A stretch of 64,000 nt of DNA from Acinetobacter baumannii. Its GTDB lineage: Bacteria > Pseudomonadota > Gammaproteobacteria > Pseudomonadales > Moraxellaceae. A program made the position numbers and the translations under genes. This document shows, piece by piece, positions 1 through 7,747 of this stretch. The DNA lies in NCBI RefSeq assembly GCF_009759685.1, contig NZ_CP046654.1, forward strand, positions 1,116,001 through 1,180,000, written 5' to 3'. The number at the start of each line of letters is the position of its first letter. Position 1 is the first letter of the stretch. The notes under the pieces are model-generated. The model had not been told where the DNA came from. It made no database searches and saw nothing but the letters and a program-made list of their open reading frames with translations.

Positions 1-574
1 CGGTCAACACCACAATCAAAGTAAAGTAATTGTTAATTTGGCTATCTTTACTTTTTAACTGTAGCATCAAATTTTGTAAAACTTCTCGGCAGCTATCCCA
101 AGCTCCAAACATAGCCAAAATTGCATTATCGAATTGTATAGAGCTTCTCGCTTGTTCAGGAGTTGCAACATAATAGTCAACTACAGCGCGAGCTTGTTTT
201 AAATCATCTCTAAATTTAGTATCTAAAGTATTTGCTAAATCGGTATAACCTTCTTCTTTTAAAATATGAATAGTTTCATTAAGTTGGCGATCAACAGAAA
301 GGCGATATTCTTTTAAGTTTTTTTGATTTTTTAAAAAGTCGGCAGCGTTACTCGACATTAATTTATTTGCGGGCGCACGTTCTTTAGATACTTTATTTGC
401 AACTTCAGCAATTGATCTTAAGCTTTTAATTTCAACCAAAGCCTGTTTAGTTTTTAAGTACTCTTGATAACTGCTGACAATAAGCGGAACCGCCATAAAC
501 AGTAAGGACAAAATAATGACCAACATGAAGAAAAACAGTCGATTACTGATATGTTCTGAACGTAATCCTGACAT
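1..574 (-). CDS. Membrane sensor protein, N-terminal part (runs off the left edge)
   Basis: An open frame begins at ATG 574 on the minus strand (first residues MSGLRSEHISNR) and is still open at position 1, giving about 191 residues. A short cytoplasmic head is followed by one strong membrane segment near residues 13-32 and then a long charged, mostly helical stretch that looks like a periplasmic four-helix sensor region (many K, E, Q, N). This layout is typical of transmembrane signalling proteins such as chemoreceptors, histidine kinases and diguanylate cyclases. The output domain lies outside the window, so the class cannot be told. It is transcribed away from the omp33 region. Confidence 0.75.
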   Translation of the reverse strand, partial: MSGLRSEHISNRLFFFMLVIILSLLFMAVPLIVSSYQEYLKTKQALVEIKSLRSIAEVANKVSKERAPANKLMSSNAADFLKNQKNLKEYRLSVDRQLNETIHILKEEGYTDLANTLDTKFRDDLKQARAVVDYYVATPEQARSSIQFDNAILAMFGAWDSCREVLQNLMLQLKSKDSQINNYFTLIVVLT

Positions 575-792
575 TTCTAGCTGGTACTCCGTAAATGTCC
601 TACCATGATCACTACTATTGAATGAAGTAATTAATCCGCATCCTAGCACTTTACTGAACAGAAGTTCAGCAACAAAGTTCGATTAACGCAATATACGCTT
701 TCATCTTTTCTATTTCTTAAAAATTTGATCGAAAGAGCAAATGATGGCTATAGCAAAACTCCATTTTACAGATGATGTAAATTTCGCAATCC

Positions 793-867
793 TATAATTA
801 GCTTCTTTTTCCTCTTGGATGTTTCTCCCAGCATCCTAAACCCAGCCCTCAGCTGGGTTCTTTTTTA
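793..867 (+). ncRNA. Candidate short small RNA with rho-independent terminator
   Basis: A perfect -10 hexamer TATAAT is at 793-798. About 7-40 bases further on come a small hairpin (GGATG 817-821 with CATCC 832-836) and a strong terminator (AACCCAGC 839-846 pairing GCTGGGTT 852-859, followed by C and six T). No reading frame lies between promoter and terminator. A transcript of about 60 nt is therefore plausible. I see no good -35 hexamer at 16-18 bases, so the promoter would be weak or activator-dependent. The terminator could instead end some longer transcript. Confidence 0.4.
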
Positions 868-930
868 TACACACTCAATAGAAGAAATTTCATGTATTTT
901 TTAATAAATATTAATGTTTTCTTATAGATA

Positions 931-1020
931 AAAAAAAGCTCAACCTTGGGGAAAGCTGAGCTCGTAAAGTCTGATGTGATAACACATCGTATCTGGGAAA
1001 GCACTTCCAACTCTAAAAAT
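931..1020 (-). ncRNA. Candidate small RNA with three hairpins and a terminator
   Basis: Read on the minus strand, three hairpins follow one another: GGAA/TTCC (plus-strand 996-999 and 1005-1008), a perfect GATGTG-ATAA-CACATC (973-988), and a terminator stem AGCTCA/TGAGCT (937-942 and 957-962) followed by a seven-base T run (931-937 on the plus strand as A). No minus-strand reading frame of any size precedes it and the nearest gene, omp33, points the other way, so the terminator has no coding transcript to end. A possible -10 (TATCTA) lies near 1022-1027 on the minus strand. Confidence 0.45.
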
Positions 1021-1498
1021 GTTAGATAGTGAACTTTGCAATTGAATTGTGTGACTTATCTCTAATTTTGTAAAGTTGATTAAATTGATCAGAATTAATT
1101 TTTTAATCGTTTTTTTAGTTTAAAAACATGTTTTCTTTGCTTTATTCAATTATATAATAATTCAAAATAGATAGATTATTTAGATGAACTTATCAAAATA
1201 GTGTTAACTATTACTCAAAATACAGCAAAATTGAAAAAAGAATAATGTTTGAGTGGCTATTTATTAGACAAGTCGACAAATAAATTAACGTTAAAACCGA
1301 TTAATAAAATCGCTTTTTCCAATTGTAAATGTAATTATTTTTAAACTATTTAGTGTCAATTCCCTATGAAACTTAAGGTTTAGACTCTTGTTAATGTTCA
1401 TTTTTTTAGCAGGTTGACATAATACACTTCAATTGTTGTTTTTTTAACCATTTTTAACATAAGTGTCAAATTTCCTTAACATTACGTTTCATCTATTA

Positions 1499-1526
1499 TT
1501 GACTTCATAAATTGTTACAATACAAT
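1499..1526 (+). promoter_or_regulatory. Sigma70-type promoter of omp33
   Basis: TTGACT (1499-1504) and TACAAT (1521-1526) are separated by 16 bases, both one or two changes from consensus, and sit about 40 bases before the porin start. Transcription would begin near 1533. Confidence 0.6.
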
Positions 1527-1564
1527 GACCCCAGCTTTATCTCTTGTTAATGCTGGAAATGATT

Positions 1565-2464
1565 ATGAAAAAACTTGGTTTAGCCACTGCTGTATTATTA
1601 GCCATGACCGGTGCTCATGCTTATCAATTTGAAGTTCAAGGTCAATCTGAATATGTTGACACAACTGCAAATGATAAAAACTTCACTGGTGACGTTGCTG
1701 GTACATTCTATTTGAAAAATGTTGATACAGCTAAGGGTCCTTTAGCTGAAGCAGCTTTCTTAAACCAAGCTTCTAGCGTGTCTTTAGGTTATAGCTATCA
1801 ACAATATGACCAAAACAACGTAAACTACCACATTGGTACATACGGTGTTAAAGGTGAGGCATACGTTCCAACTCCTTACCTTCCTGTATATGCTAGCGCA
1901 ACTTACAACCACACTGATGTTGATGGTAAAAACAACTTCTCTAAAGATGACAACGGTGACCGTTATGCATTAGAAGTTGGTGCTATGTTGTTACCTAACT
2001 TCTTAATGACTGTTGGTTATACAAGTGTTGCTAACCAATTCGCTTTAGATAACTTCGGTATCATCGGTAACGGTATCTACTCTGCTGTTAACCAAACTGC
2101 TGCTATCCAAAACGACCAAGATGCTGTTACAGCACGTGCTAAATATGTTGGTCCAATCGATGGAACTAACATGGCAATCGGTTTTGAAGCTGCTGGTGCA
2201 TTCGGTCAAGAAAACCAATACGGTTTAAAAACTGACCTTTACTTAACTCCTAAGTTAAGTGTTGGTGCTACTTTCGTTGGTAACGATGGCGAAGCTGACA
2301 TCAAAGGTAATGACCTTGGTGAATTCCGCCAAGCTTGGGGTGGTAACGTAAACTACTTCATCACTCCTGCTTTAGCAGTTGGTGCATCTTACATGAAAGC
2401 TGACGTTAAAAAGTCTAGCTACGATACACAAACTATCGGCTTAAATGCTAAATTCCGTTTCTAA
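1565..2464 (+). CDS. omp33: Outer membrane porin of the Omp33-36 family
   Basis: A 299-residue secreted beta-barrel protein. The start at 1565 gives a classic signal peptide (MKKLGLATAVLLAMTG, cleavage after AHA, mature end YQFEVQGQ); upstream in-frame ATGs would spoil it. The mature part is rich in alternating strands with G, Y, N and D turns and ends in KFRF, whose terminal Phe is the usual Bam recognition signal. I recognise the N-terminus and the PLAEAAFLNQASS motif as the Acinetobacter 33-36 kDa porin, a water/solute channel whose loss accompanies carbapenem resistance and which acts on host cells in A. baumannii. The middle of the barrel differs from the A. baumannii form I remember, so this is another allele or a sister species. 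It has its own promoter and terminator. Confidence 0.9.
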   Translation: MKKLGLATAVLLAMTGAHAYQFEVQGQSEYVDTTANDKNFTGDVAGTFYLKNVDTAKGPLAEAAFLNQASSVSLGYSYQQYDQNNVNYHIGTYGVKGEAYVPTPYLPVYASATYNHTDVDGKNNFSKDDNGDRYALEVGAMLLPNFLMTVGYTSVANQFALDNFGIIGNGIYSAVNQTAAIQNDQDAVTARAKYVGPIDGTNMAIGFEAAGAFGQENQYGLKTDLYLTPKLSVGATFVGNDGEADIKGNDLGEFRQAWGGNVNYFITPALAVGASYMKADVKKSSYDTQTIGLNAKFRF

Positions 2465-2484
2465 TTTAATTTAGAAATTGAATT

Positions 2485-2514
2485 AAAAAAAGGACTCAAT
2501 TGAGTCCTTTTTTT
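2485..2514. terminator. Bidirectional terminator between omp33 and betT
   Basis: A perfect palindromic stem AGGACTCA/TGAGTCCT is flanked by A and T runs, so it can work for both convergent genes. Confidence 0.85.
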
Positions 2515-2521
2515 ATGGCTA

Positions 2522-4489
2522 TTAACTGCGTACGATATTTAAGAAATGTAAATGACGTTCGTACTGATCAATAATATCCTGAATCAAATCTTCCTGAGTC
2601 CAGTCCATTACATCATAGTTTTGTCCGCCTTCTCTCAAAAATACCTCAGCTTGAAAATATTGACCGTCTTCTGCTTCTGTACGACCAATTAAAAAACTTG
2701 GAGGTACTGTTTCACGTGAAACAACTTTATAAATAAAATTAATTTCATGATGATGATCGACTCGAAGCTGCATACCATCTTCCACTTCACTAATCGACAC
2801 CTCAAGATGACGGCGTCTAAACTCATGCTGAATATTTTCAAAAGCACGTGAAACCTGCTTTTCAATATATTTCTTCACCTCTTCTTCACTATGAGGATAA
2901 TGCATGATTAAACCAAGACGCTGCTGCCAGCTTCTAGGGTTATGAATGGCGCGTGGTGTAATGCGAGCCTCTTGAATTGCTATCATTTTAGTGACATCAA
3001 GATGTAAGGCTTTTATTAGGCCCCAACTCATTAACAGCATGACTACGGTAAAAGGCAACGCACTCATAATGATTGAAGACTGAAGCGCCGCAAGACCGCC
3101 CACCAAGAGTAGAATAATAGCCAGCACCGCCATAAGTACTGTCCAGAACAGGCGCTGCCAAGTAGGTGAATTTTCAGTTTTTGCAGTTAAGTAGTCTGTA
3201 ACGAGTGCCCCTGAGTCCGCCGAAGTCACGAAGAATAAAACCACCAAAATAGTCGCCAGAATATTCATGACACCAGACCATGGCAAGTGTCCTAAAAACT
3301 CAAATAGAGCAACTGACGAGTCTTGCTGAACAGCCTGAATTAAAGTGGTTTGATGCTCATGGATAATGCTAAATAACGCGGCATTTCCTAAAAATCCCAT
3401 CCAGATAATGGTAAAGCCTGTTGGAATGAGGAGTACCCCGACAATAAATTCTCGAATAGTACGACCACGTGAAACCCTTGCGATAAACATACCTACAAAT
3501 GGCGACCAAGAAATCCACCAAGCCCAATATAAAATCGTCCATCCCCCAATCCATCCATTCGGCTGATAAGCATATAAATTGAATGTCATGGTAAAAAGGT
3601 TAGAGATATACTGCCCAGTGTTTTGAATAGTGGTCTGAAGTAAATAAATACTAGGGCCAGCGATAAAAACGAATACTAATAATATTAAAGCTAATACTAA
3701 GTTTAGCTCTGATAAACGTTTGACCCCTTTATCTAGTCCTAAGAACACAGATAATGAAGCGAGAATACTCACAAAAATAATGAGTAAAACCTGAGTAGTG
3801 GTGCTTTGCTCAATACCAAATAGATAATGTAAACCAGAGTTAATCTGGGTAACACCAAATCCGAGAGAAGTCGCTACACCAAATACCGTACCAATGGTCG
3901 CAAATATATCGATGCTGTCACCCCACGGTCCATAAATCTTTTTACCAATCAGTGGATACAGTGCTGAACGGGTTTTTAGCGGTAAATTATGCCGATAAGC
4001 AAAATAAGCTAATGCTAAACCGACCACGGCGTAAATTGCCCATGCATGTAAGCCCCAGTGAAAAAAGGTTACACGTAAAGCTTGTTGTGCTGCCTCAATT
4101 GTCTGTGGCTCACCACTTGGTGGGTTGACATAGTGCATGACAGGTTCAGCCACACCAAAGAACATTAAGCCAATACCCATACCCGCAGTAAACAACATGG
4201 CAAACCATGATCCGTTACTATATTCGGGCTGGCTATGGTCAGGGCCTAATTTAATACGTCCAATCGCAGAACAGGCAATATAAATGAGTAGGATAAGAAA
4301 GAAGGCAACCGATAAGACATAGAACCAACTAAAAGAATCAGTGATCCACTGCTTTAACTGTTGCGTGAGAAGTTCAAAAGAACTCGGAGCGATCACAACA
4401 ACTGCTAAGAACAAAGCAATAATAATGACCGTACCCAAAAAGACATTGGGATTAACATTTGCGAACCAACTCGCTTGTTTGGAAGGCAT
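2522..4489 (-). CDS. betT: BCCT-family choline/betaine transporter (BetT-like)
   Basis: 655 residues. About twelve membrane segments cover residues 15-490. The BCCT signature GWTILYWAWW lies at 316-325, and the glycine-rich MGIGLMFFGVAEP stretch at 104-116. A hydrophilic C-terminal tail of about 150 residues, rich in charged residues, matches the BetT type, where the tail senses osmolarity. BetT uses the proton or sodium gradient to import choline for glycine betaine synthesis. No betAB or betI lies nearby, so the exact substrate (choline, betaine or carnitine) is inferred. The start is fixed by a strong GGAGG six bases before ATG 4489. It converges on omp33. Confidence 0.82.
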   Translation of the reverse strand: MPSKQASWFANVNPNVFLGTVIIIALFLAVVVIAPSSFELLTQQLKQWITDSFSWFYVLSVAFFLILLIYIACSAIGRIKLGPDHSQPEYSNGSWFAMLFTAGMGIGLMFFGVAEPVMHYVNPPSGEPQTIEAAQQALRVTFFHWGLHAWAIYAVVGLALAYFAYRHNLPLKTRSALYPLIGKKIYGPWGDSIDIFATIGTVFGVATSLGFGVTQINSGLHYLFGIEQSTTTQVLLIIFVSILASLSVFLGLDKGVKRLSELNLVLALILLVFVFIAGPSIYLLQTTIQNTGQYISNLFTMTFNLYAYQPNGWIGGWTILYWAWWISWSPFVGMFIARVSRGRTIREFIVGVLLIPTGFTIIWMGFLGNAALFSIIHEHQTTLIQAVQQDSSVALFEFLGHLPWSGVMNILATILVVLFFVTSADSGALVTDYLTAKTENSPTWQRLFWTVLMAVLAIILLLVGGLAALQSSIIMSALPFTVVMLLMSWGLIKALHLDVTKMIAIQEARITPRAIHNPRSWQQRLGLIMHYPHSEEEVKKYIEKQVSRAFENIQHEFRRRHLEVSISEVEDGMQLRVDHHHEINFIYKVVSRETVPPSFLIGRTEAEDGQYFQAEVFLREGGQNYDVMDWTQEDLIQDIIDQYERHLHFLNIVRS

Positions 4490-4654
4490 AAATCCTCCAT
4501 GTTATTTTAATGAAAATGACAGGCTTAAAGCCAATAAAGACATTCAGGAATGAACAAAGTTTTATCTTTCAATAGAGAAAGCCGATAATACTTTAAATAA
4601 ACTTAAATAATATTGCAGTTACAAAGGTGTAAATAAATTAAAACACCTCCTTCT

Positions 4655-5347
4655 TTATTTATCAGAATTCTTTTTAGGCGTGTGCTTGATATATTGTAAA
4701 GCGATTAAACGCGTAACTATTAGGGCCAAATACATCACACCACAAAACATCTGTAACATCGCTAAAACACGTGCTGGTGGACTAAGGGGCATTAAATCAG
4801 ACAGTCCCGTAGCTGACTGCAAACTAAAGCTTAAAAACAGTAAATCTAACCAAGTTTGTAAGTGATGGATGTGGTTTGGATTTTGAAAGCTATTAGGAAT
4901 GAGTAACTGACAAATGTTATATAAAAATGCAAATCCCCAAGCCAGCAAGGTAAAAACTGCGGCAGCTGCAAACAACTCATCGCGGGTTAAATATCGGTCA
5001 GCAAACATATAGCGAAATAAACCATAAGCAGCCGAAAAGTAAGCTAAGGCTTCACAGCTATGGGCAAAAATCTGGATGGTTAAATTGCTATAGCCTAATA
5101 AAATAAAGACCGAAGCTATAATTGCCCCACTGACAAATGCGAGACCGAGAAAAGTGAACATGGGTGTTTGGCGAATAACTTTGGCAATAATGAGTAATGC
5201 AAGTACCCCTAGCGCCCAAGTTAAGGTCCTGTAAGCCTCATTATCAAAAGTCAGCATAGCCAGAATAAGTAAAATGAATTGCACCAACAGCAGCCATGCA
5301 GAAGGCAACAATCGAAAGCTCGACCAGAATTCAATGATAGATCGCAT
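4655..5347 (-). CDS. Ion-channel-like membrane protein
   Basis: 230 residues with about six hydrophobic segments. The C-terminal pair of helices (about residues 165-220) frames a short re-entrant segment, SFSLQSATGLSDLMP, that sits where two-TM potassium channels have the filter TVGYGD and the following P. The GYG core is not present (TGLSD instead), so potassium selectivity cannot be assumed. The rest resembles the ion_trans_2 fold of small bacterial channels. A GGAAAA site lies nine bases before ATG 5347. It stands alone between the BCCT gene and actP. Function is uncertain. Confidence 0.6.
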   Translation of the reverse strand: MRSIIEFWSSFRLLPSAWLLLVQFILLILAMLTFDNEAYRTLTWALGVLALLIIAKVIRQTPMFTFLGLAFVSGAIIASVFILLGYSNLTIQIFAHSCEALAYFSAAYGLFRYMFADRYLTRDELFAAAAVFTLLAWGFAFLYNICQLLIPNSFQNPNHIHHLQTWLDLLFLSFSLQSATGLSDLMPLSPPARVLAMLQMFCGVMYLALIVTRLIALQYIKHTPKKNSDK

Positions 5348-5470
5348 TTAATTATTTTCCATTTTTTCATTATGTTTTGGATTATAGAAAATCATACTGT
5401 ACAAAAAATAGGATAAACAAGTTGTTCTTTATTAAGGAGCTTCTTTCAATACACTTTATGAGATAAATAA

Positions 5471-5493
5471 AAAAAGCCCCGTAGGGCTTTTTT
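5471..5493 (-). terminator. Terminator of the DUF485-actP operon
   Basis: Stem AAAAAGCCC/GGGCTTTTT with a short loop just after the actP stop codon, ending in a T run on the minus strand. Confidence 0.8.
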
Positions 5494-5514
5494 GAGATGT
5501 TCAATATATTTTGA

Positions 5515-7230
5515 TTAGTGATCTGATGCGCCAGAAGCACCAATACCTGTCATTGAACGAACATATTGAGCGTCGAAAGAAGCGCGTTCTTTTTTCGCAC
5601 GTGCTGAGCTGTCAGTTACCGAGAAGAACCAGCAGCAAAGGAACGACAAAGGCATTGCAAATAATGCAGGACCATTGAACGGGTTAATTGGGGTATCAGA
5701 GATTTTTAAAGTATCTACCCATACTGCTTTAGACAGAATAATGAGTACAACCGCTGTTACAAGACCAACTACGCCACCAGTGACCGCACCACGAGTTGTT
5801 AAACCTTTCCAGAACATTGAAAGAACAAGAATTGGGAAGTTTGCACAACACGCTACAGAGAATGCTAAACCTACCATGAATGCTACGTTTTGCTTTTCAA
5901 ACAAAATACCTAAAATCATGGCAAAGATTGCTAAACCAAGCGTCGCGATTTTTGACATGCGAAGCTCTGAAGCTGGCGTGGTTTGACCTTTTTTAAATAC
6001 GTTAGCGTATAAATCGTGTGAGATCGCAGATGCACCTGAAAGTGTTAAACCAGCAACAACTGCAAGAATCGTTGCGAACGCTACTGCTGAAATGAAGCCC
6101 ATGAATAAGTCACCGCCTAAAGCGTCACTTAAATGCACGGCTGCCATATTGTTACCACCAACAAGCTCAAGTTTGCCGGTCATTGCCATTTTCGCAACAT
6201 CAAGGAATTGCGGGTTGTTTGATACGAAAAGGATCGCACCGAAACCAATAATAAAAGTCAAAAGATAGAAGTAACCAATAAAACCTGTTGCAACGACAAC
6301 TGATTTACGCGCTTCTTTTGCGTCTTTTACCGTGAAGAAACGCATAAGAATGTGTGGAAGACCTGCTGTACCAAACATGAGTGCCAAGCCAAGAGATAAG
6401 GCATCAATCGGGTTTGCGGCAAGTTTACCTGGTCCCATAATTTTTGCAGCATCTTCAAAGCTTACGTCGTGAACTTTACTGAACACTTCAATTGATTGGG
6501 TGAACATATTACTAAAGCTGAAACCAACCGCTTTCATCACCATAAAGGCCATGAACGTTGCACCACTTAATAACATCACTGCTTTAATGATTTGTACCCA
6601 TGTGGTTGCTAGCATGCCGCCGAAAATAACGTATGCCATCATGAGCAAGCCGACAATCACAACTGCAATGTTATAGTTCAAACCAAATAATAGTTTGATG
6701 AGCTGACCTGCCCCTACCATTTGTGCAATCAAATAGAACGCGACTACAACAAGCGAGCTGAAAGCAGCTAAAGTACGAACTGGTTTTTCTTCAAGACGGA
6801 ATGACACTACATCTGAAAGGTTATATTTACCAAGGTTACGTAAGCGTTCTGCCACCAAGAATAAAACGATTGGCCAACCGACCATGAACCCGAGTGAATA
6901 GAGCAAGCCGTCAAAACCTGAGCTAAACACCATTGCAGAAATACCAAGAAATGACGCTGCTGACATATAGTCACCCGCAATCGCCAAACCGTTTTGGAAA
7001 CCACTGATCCCACCACCAGCAGTATAGAAGTCTTGCGCCGATTGAGTTTGTTTAGCCGCCCATTTGGTAATAAACAAGGTAAAGCCAACAAAGATGATAA
7101 ACATGATAATGGCATGCCAGTTGGTGGCTTGCTGTTCTGCTTCACCTAAGTCCGGGCTTGCCATAGCAACAGTTGAATATAGCGATGCTGCTGCCAATAA
7201 GGCTTTCGCTTTGAATGAATTCCATTTCAT
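5515..7230 (-). CDS. actP: Cation/acetate symporter ActP
   Basis: 571 residues. A cleavable or signal-like N-terminus ([24 protein letters not shown]) is followed by about 13 membrane segments of the sodium:solute symporter (SSS) family. Highly ActP-like stretches include [34 protein letters not shown] and [16 protein letters not shown]. ActP imports acetate and other short carboxylates with sodium. I chose ATG 7230: it follows the DUF485 stop codon by one base and has AAGGA upstream, whereas starts further upstream would overlap DUF485. The DUF485-ActP pair is the standard yjcH-actP operon. It is divergent from the sensor kinase at 7748. Confidence 0.95.
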   Translation of the reverse strand: MKWNSFKAKALLAAASLYSTVAMASPDLGEAEQQATNWHAIIMFIIFVGFTLFITKWAAKQTQSAQDFYTAGGGISGFQNGLAIAGDYMSAASFLGISAMVFSSGFDGLLYSLGFMVGWPIVLFLVAERLRNLGKYNLSDVVSFRLEEKPVRTLAAFSSLVVVAFYLIAQMVGAGQLIKLLFGLNYNIAVVIVGLLMMAYVIFGGMLATTWVQIIKAVMLLSGATFMAFMVMKAVGFSFSNMFTQSIEVFSKVHDVSFEDAAKIMGPGKLAANPIDALSLGLALMFGTAGLPHILMRFFTVKDAKEARKSVVVATGFIGYFYLLTFIIGFGAILFVSNNPQFLDVAKMAMTGKLELVGGNNMAAVHLSDALGGDLFMGFISAVAFATILAVVAGLTLSGASAISHDLYANVFKKGQTTPASELRMSKIATLGLAIFAMILGILFEKQNVAFMVGLAFSVACCANFPILVLSMFWKGLTTRGAVTGGVVGLVTAVVLIILSKAVWVDTLKISDTPINPFNGPALFAMPLSFLCCWFFSVTDSSARAKKERASFDAQYVRSMTGIGASGASDH

Positions 7231-7231
7231 A

Positions 7232-7564
7232 TTAGTGTAGTCCTTTCTCATGCGTGATGGCTTCAACTTCCTTCAACGCTTCTTCACTCAATTGGTCAAG
7301 GGTATTATTTGCGATATAGGAATACACACCACAAAGTAGGAAAGATAAAACAATAATTCCTAAACCTAGCGGGATCCCCCATGTCGTTACACCACCACTA
7401 AAGGAACTCATCAAAAATTCTTTGTTGTAGCCCACAAGTAGCATAAAGCCCACATAAAGCACTAACATGATGATTGTGAGCGTCCAGCTTAATGCACTTT
7501 TTTTCTTGACCATTTTTTGAAACTTTGGATTACGTAGAATCTGTTCTACTTGGCTTTGATCCAT
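7232..7564 (-). CDS. DUF485 membrane protein (YjcH-like)
   Basis: 110 residues from ATG 7564, which has an excellent AGGAG seven bases upstream. Two membrane segments (about residues 26-48 and 62-85) are flanked by charged ends, with a hydrophilic C-terminus; this is the DUF485/YjcH fold. DUF485 genes are almost always directly in front of an SSS acetate transporter, as here, where the stop codon is one base from the actP start, so translational coupling is likely. Its molecular role is unknown; an accessory subunit or stabiliser of ActP is the usual suggestion. Confidence 0.9.
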   Translation of the reverse strand: MDQSQVEQILRNPKFQKMVKKKSALSWTLTIIMLVLYVGFMLLVGYNKEFLMSSFSGGVTTWGIPLGLGIIVLSFLLCGVYSYIANNTLDQLSEEALKEVEAITHEKGLH

Positions 7565-7650
7565 AACCAAACTCCTTACATAGTGCCCAACCTTGGTCAC
7601 TTTTTTTTAATGTATTTTTTCATTATTAAAGTTAGCAAGATTCCAGCTCA

Positions 7651-7676
7651 GTCGTAACTTAGACTTTGGTCGTTAA
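7651..7676. promoter_or_regulatory. Candidate acetate-regulator site in the actP/crbS divergent promoter
   Basis: GACTTTGGTC (7662-7671) lies 98 bases before the DUF485 start and 77 before the kinase start. The same ten bases occur upstream of acs (18633-18642), and a near-identical fully palindromic version precedes the gene at 11639. It is flanked by GTCGTAA (7651) and GTCGTTA (7670) as partial repeats. Confidence 0.5.
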
Positions 7677-7747
7677 AATTTAATCAATTTATAGCTTTGT
7701 TTCGGCTTGGGTTATGATAGGCATAAGGTTTCACTTATGTAGGTCAT

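Larger units (their letters stand above)
575..1564. other. 990-base non-coding region upstream of omp33
   Basis: No open frame here has coding character. The stretch is very AT-rich and holds two stem-loop/terminator units on opposite strands (800-867 plus, 931-1020 minus), listed separately, and a sigma70-type promoter for omp33 near 1499-1526. Between about 1100 and 1490 I see only AT-rich sequence with runs of T and A and no further clear element. Confidence 0.7.
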
